Part shown: positions 25,796 through 35,021 of the stretch, piece after piece | Numbering within the stretch: the stretch's first letter is position 1 | Layout of the letters: each line of letters starts with the position of its first letter | DNA from: Marinomonas transparens | GTDB lineage: Bacteria; Pseudomonadota; Gammaproteobacteria; Pseudomonadales; Marinomonadaceae | Assembly: GCF_016463975.1 (NCBI RefSeq) | Contig: NZ_JAEMNX010000010.1 | Span: forward strand, 62,001-126,000 | Direction of reading: 5' to 3' | DNA length: 64,000 bases | The notes under the pieces: model-generated | What the model was told of the DNA's origin: nothing | Database searches by the model: none | Seen by the model: only the letters and a program-made list of their open reading frames with translations | Translations under genes and position numbers: made by a program

Positions 25796-25888
25796 TGGTT
25801 TCATGTAGATTATGAGCCACATGTGCAGAGTTTCTATCAAGACTGTGGGTTCAAGACAACTGCTGCCGGGTTGTTAAAAATCGAATAA
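25796..25888 (+). pseudogene. Remnant of GNAT acetyltransferase C-terminus
   Basis: Thirty codons reading WFHVDYEPHVQSFYQDCGFK and then TTAAGLLKIE before a stop resemble the C-terminal end of GNAT N-acetyltransferases, where a beta-bulge FY-x2-CGF-x3-AGL is typical. No matching N-terminal part is present; an in-frame stop lies about 36 bp upstream. Likely a decayed gene end. The rest of 25628-25995 shows no gene. Confidence 0.45.
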
Positions 25889-26001
25889 GCCAACAGCACA
25901 AAAATGAGTTTAGCCGATACATCTAAACTACCTTTACCTTCCCTATAATCCTCAGTGTATCTTTTTCATTTATGACAATTGGTCATCATTTCGCCATACA
26001 A

Positions 26002-26035
26002 CCGTCACCTAGTTGTCACATATCCGTTCTAATCT
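26002..26035 (+). promoter_or_regulatory. Pho box and -10 element of olsF-like gene
   Basis: CCGTCAC-CTAG-TTGTCAC at 26002-26019 has the 7-4-7 direct repeat geometry of PhoB binding sites. A TAATCT -10 hexamer at 26030-26035 lies 10 bp downstream, the usual Pho box spacing, and no -35 element is needed. A weaker half-site TGGTCAT at 25980 is in 11-bp phase. Confidence 0.75.
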
Positions 26036-26080
26036 GAGTGTTATAAGCAAAGAGATTATGACCCCAAACGGAGCACCACT

Positions 26081-27811
26081 GTGATACAAGTAGAGCAATT
26101 GATTGCCAGTAAATCGCCTCAATTTTTCGACAAGAGCCCACTAATAACTCGTCCTACGTTGAGCGTGTTAAAACGCTTATTCCACGAAAGTGAGGTTAAC
26201 CACTTCCTGGAAAAGAACGACGACTGTGTCGGCTTCGAATTTATTGACCGAGTACTGGACCATTTCAATTTTGGCTATCAGGTGAGTCAGGTTGACCGTC
26301 GTAATATTCCAGCCAGTGGTCGTATGATGATCATTGCGAATCATCCTCTTGGTGCTTTAGATGGCTTAGCTTTGCTGCGCTTAGTGGGTGAAATCCGTCC
26401 CGATGTAAAAATAGTCGGTAACGATTTATTAATGGGCTTCGATGGCTTGAAAAACTTGGTTTTACCCGTAGACAATATGGGGGGCAGGACAGGACGCCAA
26501 CAATTAAAAGCCATTATGAATTGCCTACATAATGAAGAAGCGGTGATTATTTTCCCTGCGGGTGAAGTGTCTCGTATGTCGCCAAGCGGTGTAAAAGACC
26601 AACGCTGGAATCATAACTATTTAAAATTGGCACAAAAGACTAATAGCCCACTATTACCAGTGCACATTGGCGGCCGCAATTCCATGTTGTTTTACACCAG
26701 CTCCATCGTATACCGCCCACTTTCTACCATTCAACTTGCTAACGAAATGTTCCGCCAAAAAAACCGTAAAATCCCCATGCAAGTTGGTCAGGCTATTCCA
26801 ATTCAAGAATTAGCCAAGTTGCCATTGAGCGACAAAGAAAAAAACAAATTGGTAAAGCGTCATCTGTACCGTATTGCAAAGGGGAAAAAGCCTTTGCTCA
26901 AAACAGAAAAAACCATTGAACACCCACAGAATCGCCAGTTAATTCGTAATGAGTTAAAGCAATCTGAACACCTTGGCAGCACCAAAGACAACAAACAGAT
27001 TTACTTATTCGATTACGATCAAAGCTCTGTCACCATGAAAGAAATCGGTCGCCTGCGCGAAATCGCTTTTCGAAAAGTCGGCGAAGGGACAGGAGAGCGT
27101 TCTGATCTAGATAAGTTCGATCAACATTATCGCCACCTAGTATTGTGGGATGAAGAAGAGCTAGAAATTGTCGGTTCCTACCGGATTGGGGAAGTTGCTC
27201 GCTATATGCGTGACGACAGCAAGAATAAAATCTACAGTGCCGAACTGTTCCGCTACTCCTGCGATATGGAACCTTATTTTGAACAAGGTATCGAATTAGG
27301 TCGCAGCTTTATACAGCCTAAATACTGGGGTAAACGTAGCTTGGATTATCTCTGGTATGGCATTGGCGCTTACCTAGATAGACACCCAGACATCCGCTAC
27401 ATGTTTGGCCCCGTCAGTTTGAGTAACAGTTACCCACAGGTAGCAAAAGACTTTATTGTCTCCTTCTACCAGCTGTACTTTGCAGACAAAGAACATTTGG
27501 CTCGCTCTTTCACACCGTATCAGGTCAACCCGGAACATAGAGACATTATCTCAAACATATTTACTGGGGATAATTACGAAGACGACTTTAAGATTTTAAA
27601 AGAACAACTTAGCCATTTTGGTGCTAGCGTGCCGACGCTGTACAAGCAGTACAGTGAACTGTGTGAACAAGGTGGCGTTCGTTTCTTAGACTTTGGAGTC
27701 GATGCCGACTTTGGTTATTGTGTCGATGGGCTAGTATTAGTGGATCTAAACGCCATCAAAGAAGCGAAAAACAAACGCTATCGCGGACACAATAGGGTCA
27801 ATACGCTGTAG
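26081..27811 (+). CDS. olsF: Bifunctional ornithine lipid synthase OlsF-like acyltransferase
   Basis: Fusion of 576 residues. The N-terminal half (about 60-275) is a PlsC-type O-acyltransferase with ANHPLGALDG (H-x4-D) near 87 and FPAGEVSRMSPSG near 157. The C-terminal half (about 315-560) is an acyl-ACP-dependent N-acyltransferase of the GNAT_5/OlsB type with LREIAFRKVGEGTG and LEIVGSYRIGE. This domain order matches OlsF, which makes phosphorus-free ornithine lipids in one protein. The Pho box upstream supports membrane-lipid replacement under phosphate limitation. An alternative name, hemolysin-like acyltransferase, is only an older label. Confidence 0.85.
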   Translation: MIQVEQLIASKSPQFFDKSPLITRPTLSVLKRLFHESEVNHFLEKNDDCVGFEFIDRVLDHFNFGYQVSQVDRRNIPASGRMMIIANHPLGALDGLALLRLVGEIRPDVKIVGNDLLMGFDGLKNLVLPVDNMGGRTGRQQLKAIMNCLHNEEAVIIFPAGEVSRMSPSGVKDQRWNHNYLKLAQKTNSPLLPVHIGGRNSMLFYTSSIVYRPLSTIQLANEMFRQKNRKIPMQVGQAIPIQELAKLPLSDKEKNKLVKRHLYRIAKGKKPLLKTEKTIEHPQNRQLIRNELKQSEHLGSTKDNKQIYLFDYDQSSVTMKEIGRLREIAFRKVGEGTGERSDLDKFDQHYRHLVLWDEEELEIVGSYRIGEVARYMRDDSKNKIYSAELFRYSCDMEPYFEQGIELGRSFIQPKYWGKRSLDYLWYGIGAYLDRHPDIRYMFGPVSLSNSYPQVAKDFIVSFYQLYFADKEHLARSFTPYQVNPEHRDIISNIFTGDNYEDDFKILKEQLSHFGASVPTLYKQYSELCEQGGVRFLDFGVDADFGYCVDGLVLVDLNAIKEAKNKRYRGHNRVNTL

Positions 27812-27844
27812 CCTCTCAGACCTAAACAGAAAAAGAAAATAGAA

Positions 27845-27875
27845 AAAAGGCATGGAAATCATCGCCATGCCTTTT
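27845..27875 (+). terminator. Rho-independent terminator
   Basis: AAAAGGCATGG (27845-27855) and CCATGCCTTTT (27865-27875) form an 11-bp stem. It lies 34 bp after the olsF stop and can also act for the convergent small gene at 27915. Confidence 0.8.
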
Positions 27876-27914
27876 GAATTTTCATGCATCCTTAGCAACA
27901 ACTCAGCAACGGCA

Positions 27915-28049
27915 CTAATGTAAGCCATGATGATTATGTGGATGATGAGATGGGTCTTTTTTTTTCTTATTTTTAACTGTGATCAAATAGATAATCTTAC
28001 CAATCAGCGCTAAGAACAAAATAAGAAGAACAGCCATTTGTATGCTCAT
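27915..28049 (-). CDS. 44-residue membrane protein with His-rich tail
   Basis: A 44-codon ORF with ATG at 28047-28049 and a perfect AGGAGGT six bases upstream. The product has one hydrophobic segment (about residues 5-23), a Lys cluster (TVKNKKKK) and a tail DPSHHPHNHHGLH with six His. Not recognised as a family. The topology suggests a single-pass inner-membrane peptide with a cytoplasmic basic/His-rich tail that might bind metal. It stands alone, convergent with olsF. Confidence 0.7.
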   Translation of the reverse strand: MSIQMAVLLILFLALIGKIIYLITVKNKKKKDPSHHPHNHHGLH

Positions 28050-28280
28050 ACCCTTACCTCCTGTTTTCTCTGCTACATGTTTAGTTTAGTACGACAAGGA
28101 ATAAAACGAGCTTATTTTTGCTTAAATTGCACCAAACCATGACATAGATCGGGTTCTTTTCTACACTAAAAGAGCAAAGCATGATGGTTTGCTCTTAGAA
28201 AATGCAGCACTTGTGAAGAGTTTTGAGGGCAATAGAAAAAAAACCTAATAAATTAATCACTTGCTATGTATGGCGCAGGA

Positions 28281-28297
28281 CTTGCTTTCAAAGCAAG
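28281..28297. repeat. Perfect palindrome in intergenic region
   Basis: CTTGCTTT-C-AAAGCAAG, extended outward by AGGAC on the left and GTCCT after a gap on the right. It lies about 85 bp upstream of the CBM48 gene, so it may be an operator or mRNA hairpin. Nothing else was recognised in 28050-28381. Confidence 0.4.
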
Positions 28298-28381
28298 GAA
28301 TTGTCCTTTGGGATAATGCGCTAATAAACCAACCAATTATTCACTAACCTTTCACCTCGACAATGGACACAGGAGCTGGAA

Positions 28382-28687
28382 ATGATTGAGAAAAAATATT
28401 TAAAAACCAAACCAGAATGCAAAGTGAAATTCGCTTTATCTTCGGACATCGTTGGTAGCGCGAATAAAATTGCAGTCGTTGGCGACTTTAACAATTGGGA
28501 TGCTTCCGCTAACCCAATGCGCAAACAAAAATCAGGTGTTTTTGCCTCGACGCTCAGTTTAGAAGTCGATAACAGCTATCAATTTCGTTATGTCATCGAT
28601 GGTAAACAATGGCTAAATGACGACATGGCAGATGCTTATGTCCATAGCCCAATCAGTCATGAAACCAATTGCGTCATCAGTATTTAA
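28382..28687 (+). CDS. Isoamylase early-set (CBM48/AMPK-CBM) domain protein
   Basis: Protein of 101 residues consisting of a single early-set glycan-binding domain: VKFALSSDIVGSANKIAVVGDFNNWD, then MRKQKSGVFASTLSLEVDNSYQFRYVIDGKQWLND. The GDFNNWD and FRYVIDG-x2-W signatures are typical. No catalytic domain is attached, so it may be a glycogen-binding accessory protein. GGAG precedes the ATG. It is a single gene with its own terminator; no glycogen genes are nearby. Confidence 0.88.
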   Translation: MIEKKYLKTKPECKVKFALSSDIVGSANKIAVVGDFNNWDASANPMRKQKSGVFASTLSLEVDNSYQFRYVIDGKQWLNDDMADAYVHSPISHETNCVISI

Positions 28688-28701
28688 CCTATCTTATCAA
28701 G

Positions 28702-28742
28702 AACGCTCCCTGTTTAATCGACTAGACAGGGAGCGTTTTTTT
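28702..28742 (+). terminator. Rho-independent terminator
   Basis: AACGCTCCCTGT (28702-28713) and ACAGGGAGCGTT (28726-28737) form a 12-bp perfect stem followed by a T run. Confidence 0.9.
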
Positions 28743-28870
28743 GTCTCCCGATCCATTTAAAATAATTTCCAATTAACCTATAAACACAATTTATTACGCC
28801 ATTTAGCGACTATTGTTAGTAACGAAAATAAGAGCGGGCTGCAATGTATAGCCAAAAAGTGTACAATTAT

Positions 28871-28896
28871 TTTTATTAAACGAGCGTTTAATAAAA
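28871..28896. promoter_or_regulatory. BetI-type operator upstream of betB
   Basis: A perfect 26-bp inverted repeat with 12-bp arms (TTTTATTAAACG) and a 2-bp centre, about 75 bp upstream of betB. The ACG-N2-CGT core resembles operators of the choline-responsive TetR-family repressor BetI. No betI gene is in the window. Confidence 0.65.
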
Positions 28897-28970
28897 AATA
28901 CAAATGACGAAGACTGCAAACGTCTATCCAGCCGACGCTCACCATACATACAATTAAGAGAGGTTTACCC

Positions 28971-30428
28971 ATGGCACATAAGCAGCAATACATCCACGGC
29001 CGCTACCATGCATCTACCAGCGGAGAACACTTTGAAAGCATTAATCCTGCCACTGGGGAAGTGATTGCCACAGTTGAACACGCAGGCCAAGCAGAACTCG
29101 ATGCCGCCGTTGAATCAGCGAAACAAGGCCAAAAAATGTGGGCTGCAATGAGCCCTGTTGAACGTGGTCGTATTCTAAAAAAAGCGGCTGAGTTACTTCG
29201 TGAGCACAACGAAGAATTAGCAAAATTAGAAGTACAAGACTGCGGCAAACCGATTCAAGAAGCGATTTGTGTTGATATCGAAACAGGCGCAGACGTGATC
29301 GAATATTACGCAGGCCTAACAGACAAAATTCAAGGCGAATACCAGGACCTTGGCAATGGCAATTTTTTCTACACTCGCCGCGAGCCACTCGGTATTTGCG
29401 CAGGTATTGGCGCATGGAACTACCCGATTCAAATCGCCATGTGGAAATCAGGCCCAGCGCTTGCTGCTGGCAACGCAATGATTTTTAAACCATCGGAAGA
29501 AACCCCCTTATCGGCACTAAAATTGGCCGAAATCTACACTCAAGCGGGCTTACCGGATGGCGTGTTCAACGTCATCCAAGGGGATGGGCGTACCGGACAG
29601 ATGATCACCAACCACCCTGAAATTGATAAAGTGTCCTTCACCGGTGAAGTCGGTACAGGTAAAAAAGTCATGTCAGCTTCTGCACAATCCTTAAAAGAAG
29701 TCACCATGGAGTTGGGGGGTAAATCACCCATGATCATCTTCCCGGACATGCCTGTTGATCAAGCCGTCTCTGGCGCCATGCTAGCGAACTTCTACACTCA
29801 AGGAGAAGTTTGCACTAACGGGACACGAGTTTTCGTACACGCCGACATGATGGACGCTTTCACCAAAGAATTGAAAACTCGCACCGAAGCCATGATAGTG
29901 GGCGATCCAATGGACATGGACACACAAGTTGGCGCACTCATTTCGAAAGACCACATGCAAAAAGTACTCGGTTATATCCAAGCGGCAAAAGACGCCGGTG
30001 CCACCTTACTTTGTGGCGGTTACCAAGTCACCGAAAACGGTTTAGACAAAGGCGCATTCGTCGCGCCAACTGTCTTCACTAATTGCACCGACGATATGCC
30101 TCAGGTACAAGAAGAAATCTTCGGCCCTGTGATGTCTGTTCTAAGCTTCACCGACGAAGACGAAGTCATCAAACGTGCTAACGATACCAAGTTTGGCTTG
30201 GCCGCAGGCGTCTTTACCAAAGACTTCGCCCGTGCTCACCGAGTTATCAACCAAATGCAGGCTGGTATTTGCTGGATCAACGCATGGGGCTCCTCTCCAG
30301 CGGAAATGCCAGTGGGTGGTTATAAAGAGTCTGGTATTGGTCGTGAAAATGGCATAGATACCTTATACCACTACACTCAAAACAAGAGCGTTTTTGTCGA
30401 TCTAAACGACGTTCAAAACCCTTATTAA
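28971..30428 (+). CDS. betB: Betaine-aldehyde dehydrogenase
   Basis: NAD(P)-dependent aldehyde dehydrogenase of 485 residues that oxidises betaine aldehyde to the osmoprotectant glycine betaine. Seen are the cofactor-binding [15 protein letters not shown] near 148, the catalytic Glu in MELGGKSP near 247 and the nucleophile in [13 protein letters not shown] near 281. Length and the [21 protein letters not shown] ending match BetB. It precedes betA by 9 bp in one operon. Confidence 0.95.
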   Translation: MAHKQQYIHGRYHASTSGEHFESINPATGEVIATVEHAGQAELDAAVESAKQGQKMWAAMSPVERGRILKKAAELLREHNEELAKLEVQDCGKPIQEAICVDIETGADVIEYYAGLTDKIQGEYQDLGNGNFFYTRREPLGICAGIGAWNYPIQIAMWKSGPALAAGNAMIFKPSEETPLSALKLAEIYTQAGLPDGVFNVIQGDGRTGQMITNHPEIDKVSFTGEVGTGKKVMSASAQSLKEVTMELGGKSPMIIFPDMPVDQAVSGAMLANFYTQGEVCTNGTRVFVHADMMDAFTKELKTRTEAMIVGDPMDMDTQVGALISKDHMQKVLGYIQAAKDAGATLLCGGYQVTENGLDKGAFVAPTVFTNCTDDMPQVQEEIFGPVMSVLSFTDEDEVIKRANDTKFGLAAGVFTKDFARAHRVINQMQAGICWINAWGSSPAEMPVGGYKESGIGRENGIDTLYHYTQNKSVFVDLNDVQNPY

Positions 30429-30437
30429 GAGGCAAGC

Positions 30438-32120
30438 ATGGCAAATCAAATATACGATTACATTATCGTGGGTGCGGGCTCTGCGGGCTGTGTACTGGCA
30501 GATCGACTCACACAAAGCGGCGAAAATACCGTTCTCCTATTAGAAATGGGCGGTTCGGATAAAAGTATTTTTATCCAAATGCCGACCGCCCTGTCTTACC
30601 CAATGAACACAGAAAAATACGCTTGGCAATTTCATACCGACAAAGAACCTGCGCTGGATAATCGTGAAATGCATTGCCCTCGCGGCAAAGTTTTAGGTGG
30701 CTCTTCTTCTATTAACGGCATGGTATACGTTCGTGGCCACGCCTGTGATTTTGATCAATGGGAAGAAAACGGCGCCAAAGGTTGGAACTACCAAAGCTGC
30801 CTGCCTTACTTCAAAAAAGCAGAATCTTGGAAAGGCGGTGCAGACCTCTATCGTGGCGGAAATGGCCCATTAACGACCAATAACGGCAACGATATGACCT
30901 ATAACCCCTTGTATCAAGCCTTTATTGATGCAGGCAACAAAGCAGGATACGGAAAAACCGACGACTACAATGGCTTTCGTCAAGAAGGTTTTGGCCCCAT
31001 GCATATGACGGTTAAAAATGGTGTGCGCGCTTCCACGTCTAATGCCTATCTACGTCGTGCGATGCAACGCCCTAACCTGACGCTAAAAACCGGGGTGCTG
31101 AGTCATAAGGTCATATTTGCGGACTCAGAAACAGAAGGTAAAAAAGCCGTTGGCATAGAATTCAGTAAAAATGGTCAAATTAGCCAAGCCAATGCCAGTA
31201 AAGAAGTTATTCTTTCCGCTGGTTCCGTTGGCTCTCCGCAATTATTGCAATTGTCAGGGGTTGGCCCGAAAGACGTCCTAGAGAAAGCTGGCGTCCCACT
31301 GGTTCATGAGCTACCAGGTGTTGGTGAGAACTTACAGGATCATTTGGAAGTCTATTTCCAGTACCACTGTAAGGAACCAGTCACTCTTAATGGCAAGCTA
31401 GGCTTGATTAGTAAGGGCCTAATAGGGACTCGCTGGATCTTATTCAAAGATGGCTTAGGTGCCACCAACCACTTTGAATCCTGCGGCTTTATTCGTTCCC
31501 GTGCGGGTTTGAAATGGCCAAACATTCAATACCACTTCCTACCAGCGGCCATGCGTTATGATGGCCAAGCCGCCGTAGACGGACATGGCTTCCAAGTGCA
31601 TGTTGGACCAAACAAGCCAGAAAGCCGTGGCAAGTTATGGATCGAGTCCGCTGACCCAACAGCCAAGCCTCGTATCCTGTTCAATTACATTTCAACAGAA
31701 CAAGATAAACAAGACTGGCGGGATACCATTCGACTGACCCGTGAAGTACTGCAACAATCCCCATTGGACGCTTACCGTGGTGATGAAATTCAGCCCGGAC
31801 TGAATATTCAGAGCGATGAAGAAATCGACCAATGGGTAAAGGAAAATGTAGAAAGCGCTTACCACCCGTCTTGTACTTGCAAAATGGGCGACGACAAGGA
31901 CCCTATGGCTGTATTGAACGAAGCCTGCCAAGTACGTGGCATAGAAAACCTTCGAGTGGTAGATTCATCCATTTTCCCTACTATCACCAATGGTAACTTG
32001 AATGCACCGACCATCATGGTCGCCGAAAAAGCAGCGGACATGATTCTGGGTAAAGAAGCATTACCAAGCCTAGAAGCGCCCGTTTGGATTCATCCTGAAT
32101 TTGAAACTAAGCAACGCTAA
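30438..32120 (+). CDS. betA: Choline dehydrogenase
   Basis: FAD-dependent GMC oxidoreductase of 560 residues converting choline to betaine aldehyde, usually membrane-associated. Features are the N-terminal [17 protein letters not shown], the GMC signature 1 around [18 protein letters not shown] near 80, signature 2 near [15 protein letters not shown] at 258 and the catalytic His in [14 protein letters not shown] near 470. Second gene of betBA; the set has no transporter or betI gene in this window. Confidence 0.96.
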   Translation: MANQIYDYIIVGAGSAGCVLADRLTQSGENTVLLLEMGGSDKSIFIQMPTALSYPMNTEKYAWQFHTDKEPALDNREMHCPRGKVLGGSSSINGMVYVRGHACDFDQWEENGAKGWNYQSCLPYFKKAESWKGGADLYRGGNGPLTTNNGNDMTYNPLYQAFIDAGNKAGYGKTDDYNGFRQEGFGPMHMTVKNGVRASTSNAYLRRAMQRPNLTLKTGVLSHKVIFADSETEGKKAVGIEFSKNGQISQANASKEVILSAGSVGSPQLLQLSGVGPKDVLEKAGVPLVHELPGVGENLQDHLEVYFQYHCKEPVTLNGKLGLISKGLIGTRWILFKDGLGATNHFESCGFIRSRAGLKWPNIQYHFLPAAMRYDGQAAVDGHGFQVHVGPNKPESRGKLWIESADPTAKPRILFNYISTEQDKQDWRDTIRLTREVLQQSPLDAYRGDEIQPGLNIQSDEEIDQWVKENVESAYHPSCTCKMGDDKDPMAVLNEACQVRGIENLRVVDSSIFPTITNGNLNAPTIMVAEKAADMILGKEALPSLEAPVWIHPEFETKQR

Positions 32121-32150
32121 ACACAGTTTAAGACACACTCGAGCAATAAA

Positions 32151-32187
32151 AAAACACCCGCATGAAGTCAATTCATACGGGTGTTTT
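32151..32187. terminator. Bidirectional terminator between betA and the metallopeptidase gene
   Basis: AAAACACCCG (32151-32160) pairs with CGGGTGTTTT (32178-32187), and the inner ATGAA/TTCAT extends the stem. The A and T runs on both sides suit the convergent genes. Confidence 0.8.
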
Positions 32188-32219
32188 AGCTTCCGCTTAA
32201 TGTCAGCCAAACTCAAAAG

Positions 32220-32897
32220 TCAGCGTTTAAACCAACGCCAAACAAAAAGTACTTGTAACAGTGCAGCCGACACATAGGTCATCGCACAGGCCGTCAAAAT
32301 GCGTTTCACTTTAGGTAGATCCTGCTCAGGTATGTAATTCCCTTGCGCTAAAATAGGCAGCGCTTTGTTGAAACTGGCGTCCCACTCTTCTGGCAGCATG
32401 ACCAGTTGAACAAATACAGCTAACAAACCAGATAAGCCCACGACCATCGCGTGTAATGCCACTGCATAAGGCAAATGCAATATCACAGAAATTAGCGGCC
32501 ATCCTACTAATAAGCCTGCGGTAATACGTCGAGCAACATGAGCAAAAGGCAAATAGCGCGTGCTTAATTTCGAAATAGGTTGCTGCTTTTCATGAGCAAT
32601 CGCGTGCCCTATTTCATGAGCCGCCACAGCAACCGCCGTCAGCGAGCGACCATTAAACACACTCGGGCTTAAACGCACTGCATGCTGTACAAAATCAAAA
32701 TGATCATGGCCTTCTTGCGTAGTTTCAACTTTAACGGCATCAAGTTCAAAACGCTTAACCAAGTGTTTAGCAAGCTCACCCCCAGAACCGGGTAAGTCTT
32801 TACGCTCTGTGGTATAGCGTTTCAGGGTAAACTTCACCCACATACTTGGGCCGACAATCAGACCAAGGGCAATAATAATTAAAGCAACCCACAACAT
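32220..32897 (-). CDS. Zinc-dependent membrane metallopeptidase (YugP family)
   Basis: Membrane protein of 225 residues, family Zn_peptidase_2/COG2738. The first 20 residues form a membrane segment and two or three more lie in the C-terminal half. The zinc-binding HEIGH is within AVAAHEIGHAIAHE near residue 93, preceded by VRLSPSVFNGRSLTAVAVA as in YugP-like proteins. Substrate unknown. The further PEEWDASFNKALPIL segment is family-conserved and supplies the likely third ligand Glu. Single gene convergent with betA. Confidence 0.88.
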   Translation of the reverse strand: MLWVALIIIALGLIVGPSMWVKFTLKRYTTERKDLPGSGGELAKHLVKRFELDAVKVETTQEGHDHFDFVQHAVRLSPSVFNGRSLTAVAVAAHEIGHAIAHEKQQPISKLSTRYLPFAHVARRITAGLLVGWPLISVILHLPYAVALHAMVVGLSGLLAVFVQLVMLPEEWDASFNKALPILAQGNYIPEQDLPKVKRILTACAMTYVSAALLQVLFVWRWFKR

Positions 32898-33010
32898 GTT
32901 TTTACCCTTACGTTATCCATCATCAACAAGATTCCCACCTCAATTTTGGCGCTTTTCGATTTCGTAACATACACTGTAATTACTTTACTTTTCACCCTAA
33001 TGAGCTAGGC

Positions 33011-33589
33011 ATGCGAAATCCTTTAATTAGCCCCATTCTCGCTATTTTAAAAGACAACCCCTGTGGGATTAGCGAGTTTGATATGCTTAAGAAGTTAAAA
33101 GTTCAACTACCTGAGCTAAATGAATTGGCTGACGACGCTAACTTACAACTGTTCCGTCAGCACTTTTTTATCATGAATGCTCTTTACCAACTACAAGCCA
33201 GCCTGTGGCAAGAAGAGAGCATCATGCTTTCTATTAGTGCTCTGCATATTAAATTGCTCCTAACAGAACAGGTCCATTTATCTGAGAGCACAGAACTCAA
33301 TGATAGCGTAGACGCAAAACTCGCCGCCTACTACCTAGATTGGACTGAATACGAAAAAACCGATGAAGAGGAAGTCTCCCGCCTGTTAAACAGCTTCTAT
33401 CGAGGCATTGATTTAAAAGGTGACAGGGAAGCCGCCCTTAAAACCCTACAAATAGCAGAACCAAGTCCAAGTAAAACAGCAATCAAACAACATTATCGTA
33501 AACTAGCACAACAGCATCACCCTGATCGGGGTGGCGATAAGGAAACCTTTATTGGATTACGGCAGGCCTACGAGTACCTAATTTTCTAA
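33011..33589 (+). CDS. DnaJ-related protein with C-terminal J domain
   Basis: Protein of 192 residues. The first 120 residues match the DNAJ_related N-terminal domain (NPLISPILAILKDNPCGISEFDML is typical). The last 55 form a short J domain with the HPD tripeptide in LAQQHHPDRGGDKETF near residue 172. It should stimulate a Hsp70 partner, but lacks the Gly/Phe and zinc-finger regions of DnaJ, so it is a specialised co-chaperone. Single gene, divergent from the metallopeptidase. Confidence 0.9.
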   Translation: MRNPLISPILAILKDNPCGISEFDMLKKLKVQLPELNELADDANLQLFRQHFFIMNALYQLQASLWQEESIMLSISALHIKLLLTEQVHLSESTELNDSVDAKLAAYYLDWTEYEKTDEEEVSRLLNSFYRGIDLKGDREAALKTLQIAEPSPSKTAIKQHYRKLAQQHHPDRGGDKETFIGLRQAYEYLIF

Positions 33590-33723
33590 CTGTTTTCTCT
33601 TACCATTTGTATGGCTATCTTTTTAAGGCGTTGATTTAGAAAGTCCTAACACTCAATATGAACCCTCTTGATTAAACGTGGTCGAAACCTTCCACGCTGT
33701 CTCATTATATAGAATTAGAATTT

Positions 33724-34959
33724 ATGACTTTCCACTTACCCCGTTTGTTACCCACTAAAAATATCTGCCTCTCTGCACTCCGACCGTTCAGTATCACCAC
33801 CTTTGTATTACTGGTGGGGTGTAGCCAAATGGAAGTTGATCATTCCAACGATTTTACCAACAATGGCCGTGATATCAGTGCTTTCAAACGAGATACGCTC
33901 TATCTCAAAGAAAGCCTAATCCCTTGGCTGCCCTACCCAGATGACAGTTTCAAAACGGGGTTAGAAGAACAGATTAAATATTTAAATAGGCTACCTACCG
34001 AAAGAAGTTACCAGCTGGAAGAAACTCAGGTCAGCGTAGCAGAGCTCAAATCTGCCATTGAAAACCTAACTGACTGGCTAAATAATCCCTCTCAACAACC
34101 TGAGCTGGTGGCCCATCAACTCGCAGGACAAGATAACAGAGGTAATGTACAGATAACCGGTTACTACGTGCCTGTGTTATCCGTTCGACATAACGCAGAT
34201 GATACCTACAAATACCCCTTATACCGCAAACCCTCACAACCCGATGAAAAGGGCCAATACCCTAGCCGAGAAGCCATTGACTTTGAAGGCGCATTAGATG
34301 GACAAGGTTTAGAGATTGCCTATTCTGCCAGCCTAGTGGACAACTTCTTTCTACATGTTCAAGGCTCAGGCATGGTGGAATTTGAAGACGGTCAGCGCGA
34401 GCTACTCTCTTGGGGCGGGGTCAACGGACATGCTTATCGCAGCCTCGGCAAAGAACTGATAGAGCGTGAGGAAATTGACCGCGCTGATATATCCGCCCAA
34501 AGCATTCGGCAATGGCTGAAAGATCACCCTGACCGCGTACGAGAAATTCTCTCGACTAACCCTAGTTATTTGTTTTTTAGTGAAGGGCTCAGCGACCCCG
34601 TCGGCGCAGCCAACGTACCATTAACCCCCTTGTATTCCGCAGCGGTCGACCCCAGCATTATTCCTTTAGGCGCCATACTGCTAACGGAAGTCCCCAAGCT
34701 AGATGAAACGGGCAACCTGATAGGCCACGAGTTTCGTTTGCTGCTTGCCCAAGATAAGGGGGGCGCCATTAAAGGCCCCGGACATATAGATTGGTATCAA
34801 GGTATTGGGGAAGAAGCACGCTTTCACGCCGGACAACTAAAGCAATTTGGTAAGGTTTGGCTACTCTTACCTAAGCAAGCGTCTCACGAAGAGCAACCTG
34901 AAAAAGCGTTATCTGAAGAGCGGCTGCGGAAGAAACACCCGATAGAAGGCAATAACTGA
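33724..34959 (+). CDS. mltA: Membrane-bound lytic murein transglycosylase A
   Basis: Outer-membrane lipoprotein of 411 residues that cleaves peptidoglycan glycan strands with formation of 1,6-anhydro ends. A lipoprotein signal ends in LLVG-C near residue 33. The MltA domain is seen from GYYVPVLSVRH through DGQGLEIAYSASLVDNFFLHVQGSGMV, and the C-terminal 3D domain contains LTPLYSAAVDPSIIPLGAIL and LLLAQDKGGAIKGPGHIDWYQG with the catalytic Asp. A short charged tail follows. The start has a poor ribosome site. Confidence 0.93.
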   Translation: MTFHLPRLLPTKNICLSALRPFSITTFVLLVGCSQMEVDHSNDFTNNGRDISAFKRDTLYLKESLIPWLPYPDDSFKTGLEEQIKYLNRLPTERSYQLEETQVSVAELKSAIENLTDWLNNPSQQPELVAHQLAGQDNRGNVQITGYYVPVLSVRHNADDTYKYPLYRKPSQPDEKGQYPSREAIDFEGALDGQGLEIAYSASLVDNFFLHVQGSGMVEFEDGQRELLSWGGVNGHAYRSLGKELIEREEIDRADISAQSIRQWLKDHPDRVREILSTNPSYLFFSEGLSDPVGAANVPLTPLYSAAVDPSIIPLGAILLTEVPKLDETGNLIGHEFRLLLAQDKGGAIKGPGHIDWYQGIGEEARFHAGQLKQFGKVWLLLPKQASHEEQPEKALSEERLRKKHPIEGNN

Positions 34960-35021
34960 ATAAAAGACGGCGCAACGTTCAAATAATCCAGTTGCGTCGT
35001 TGTCTCTTTTCATAACTGCGT

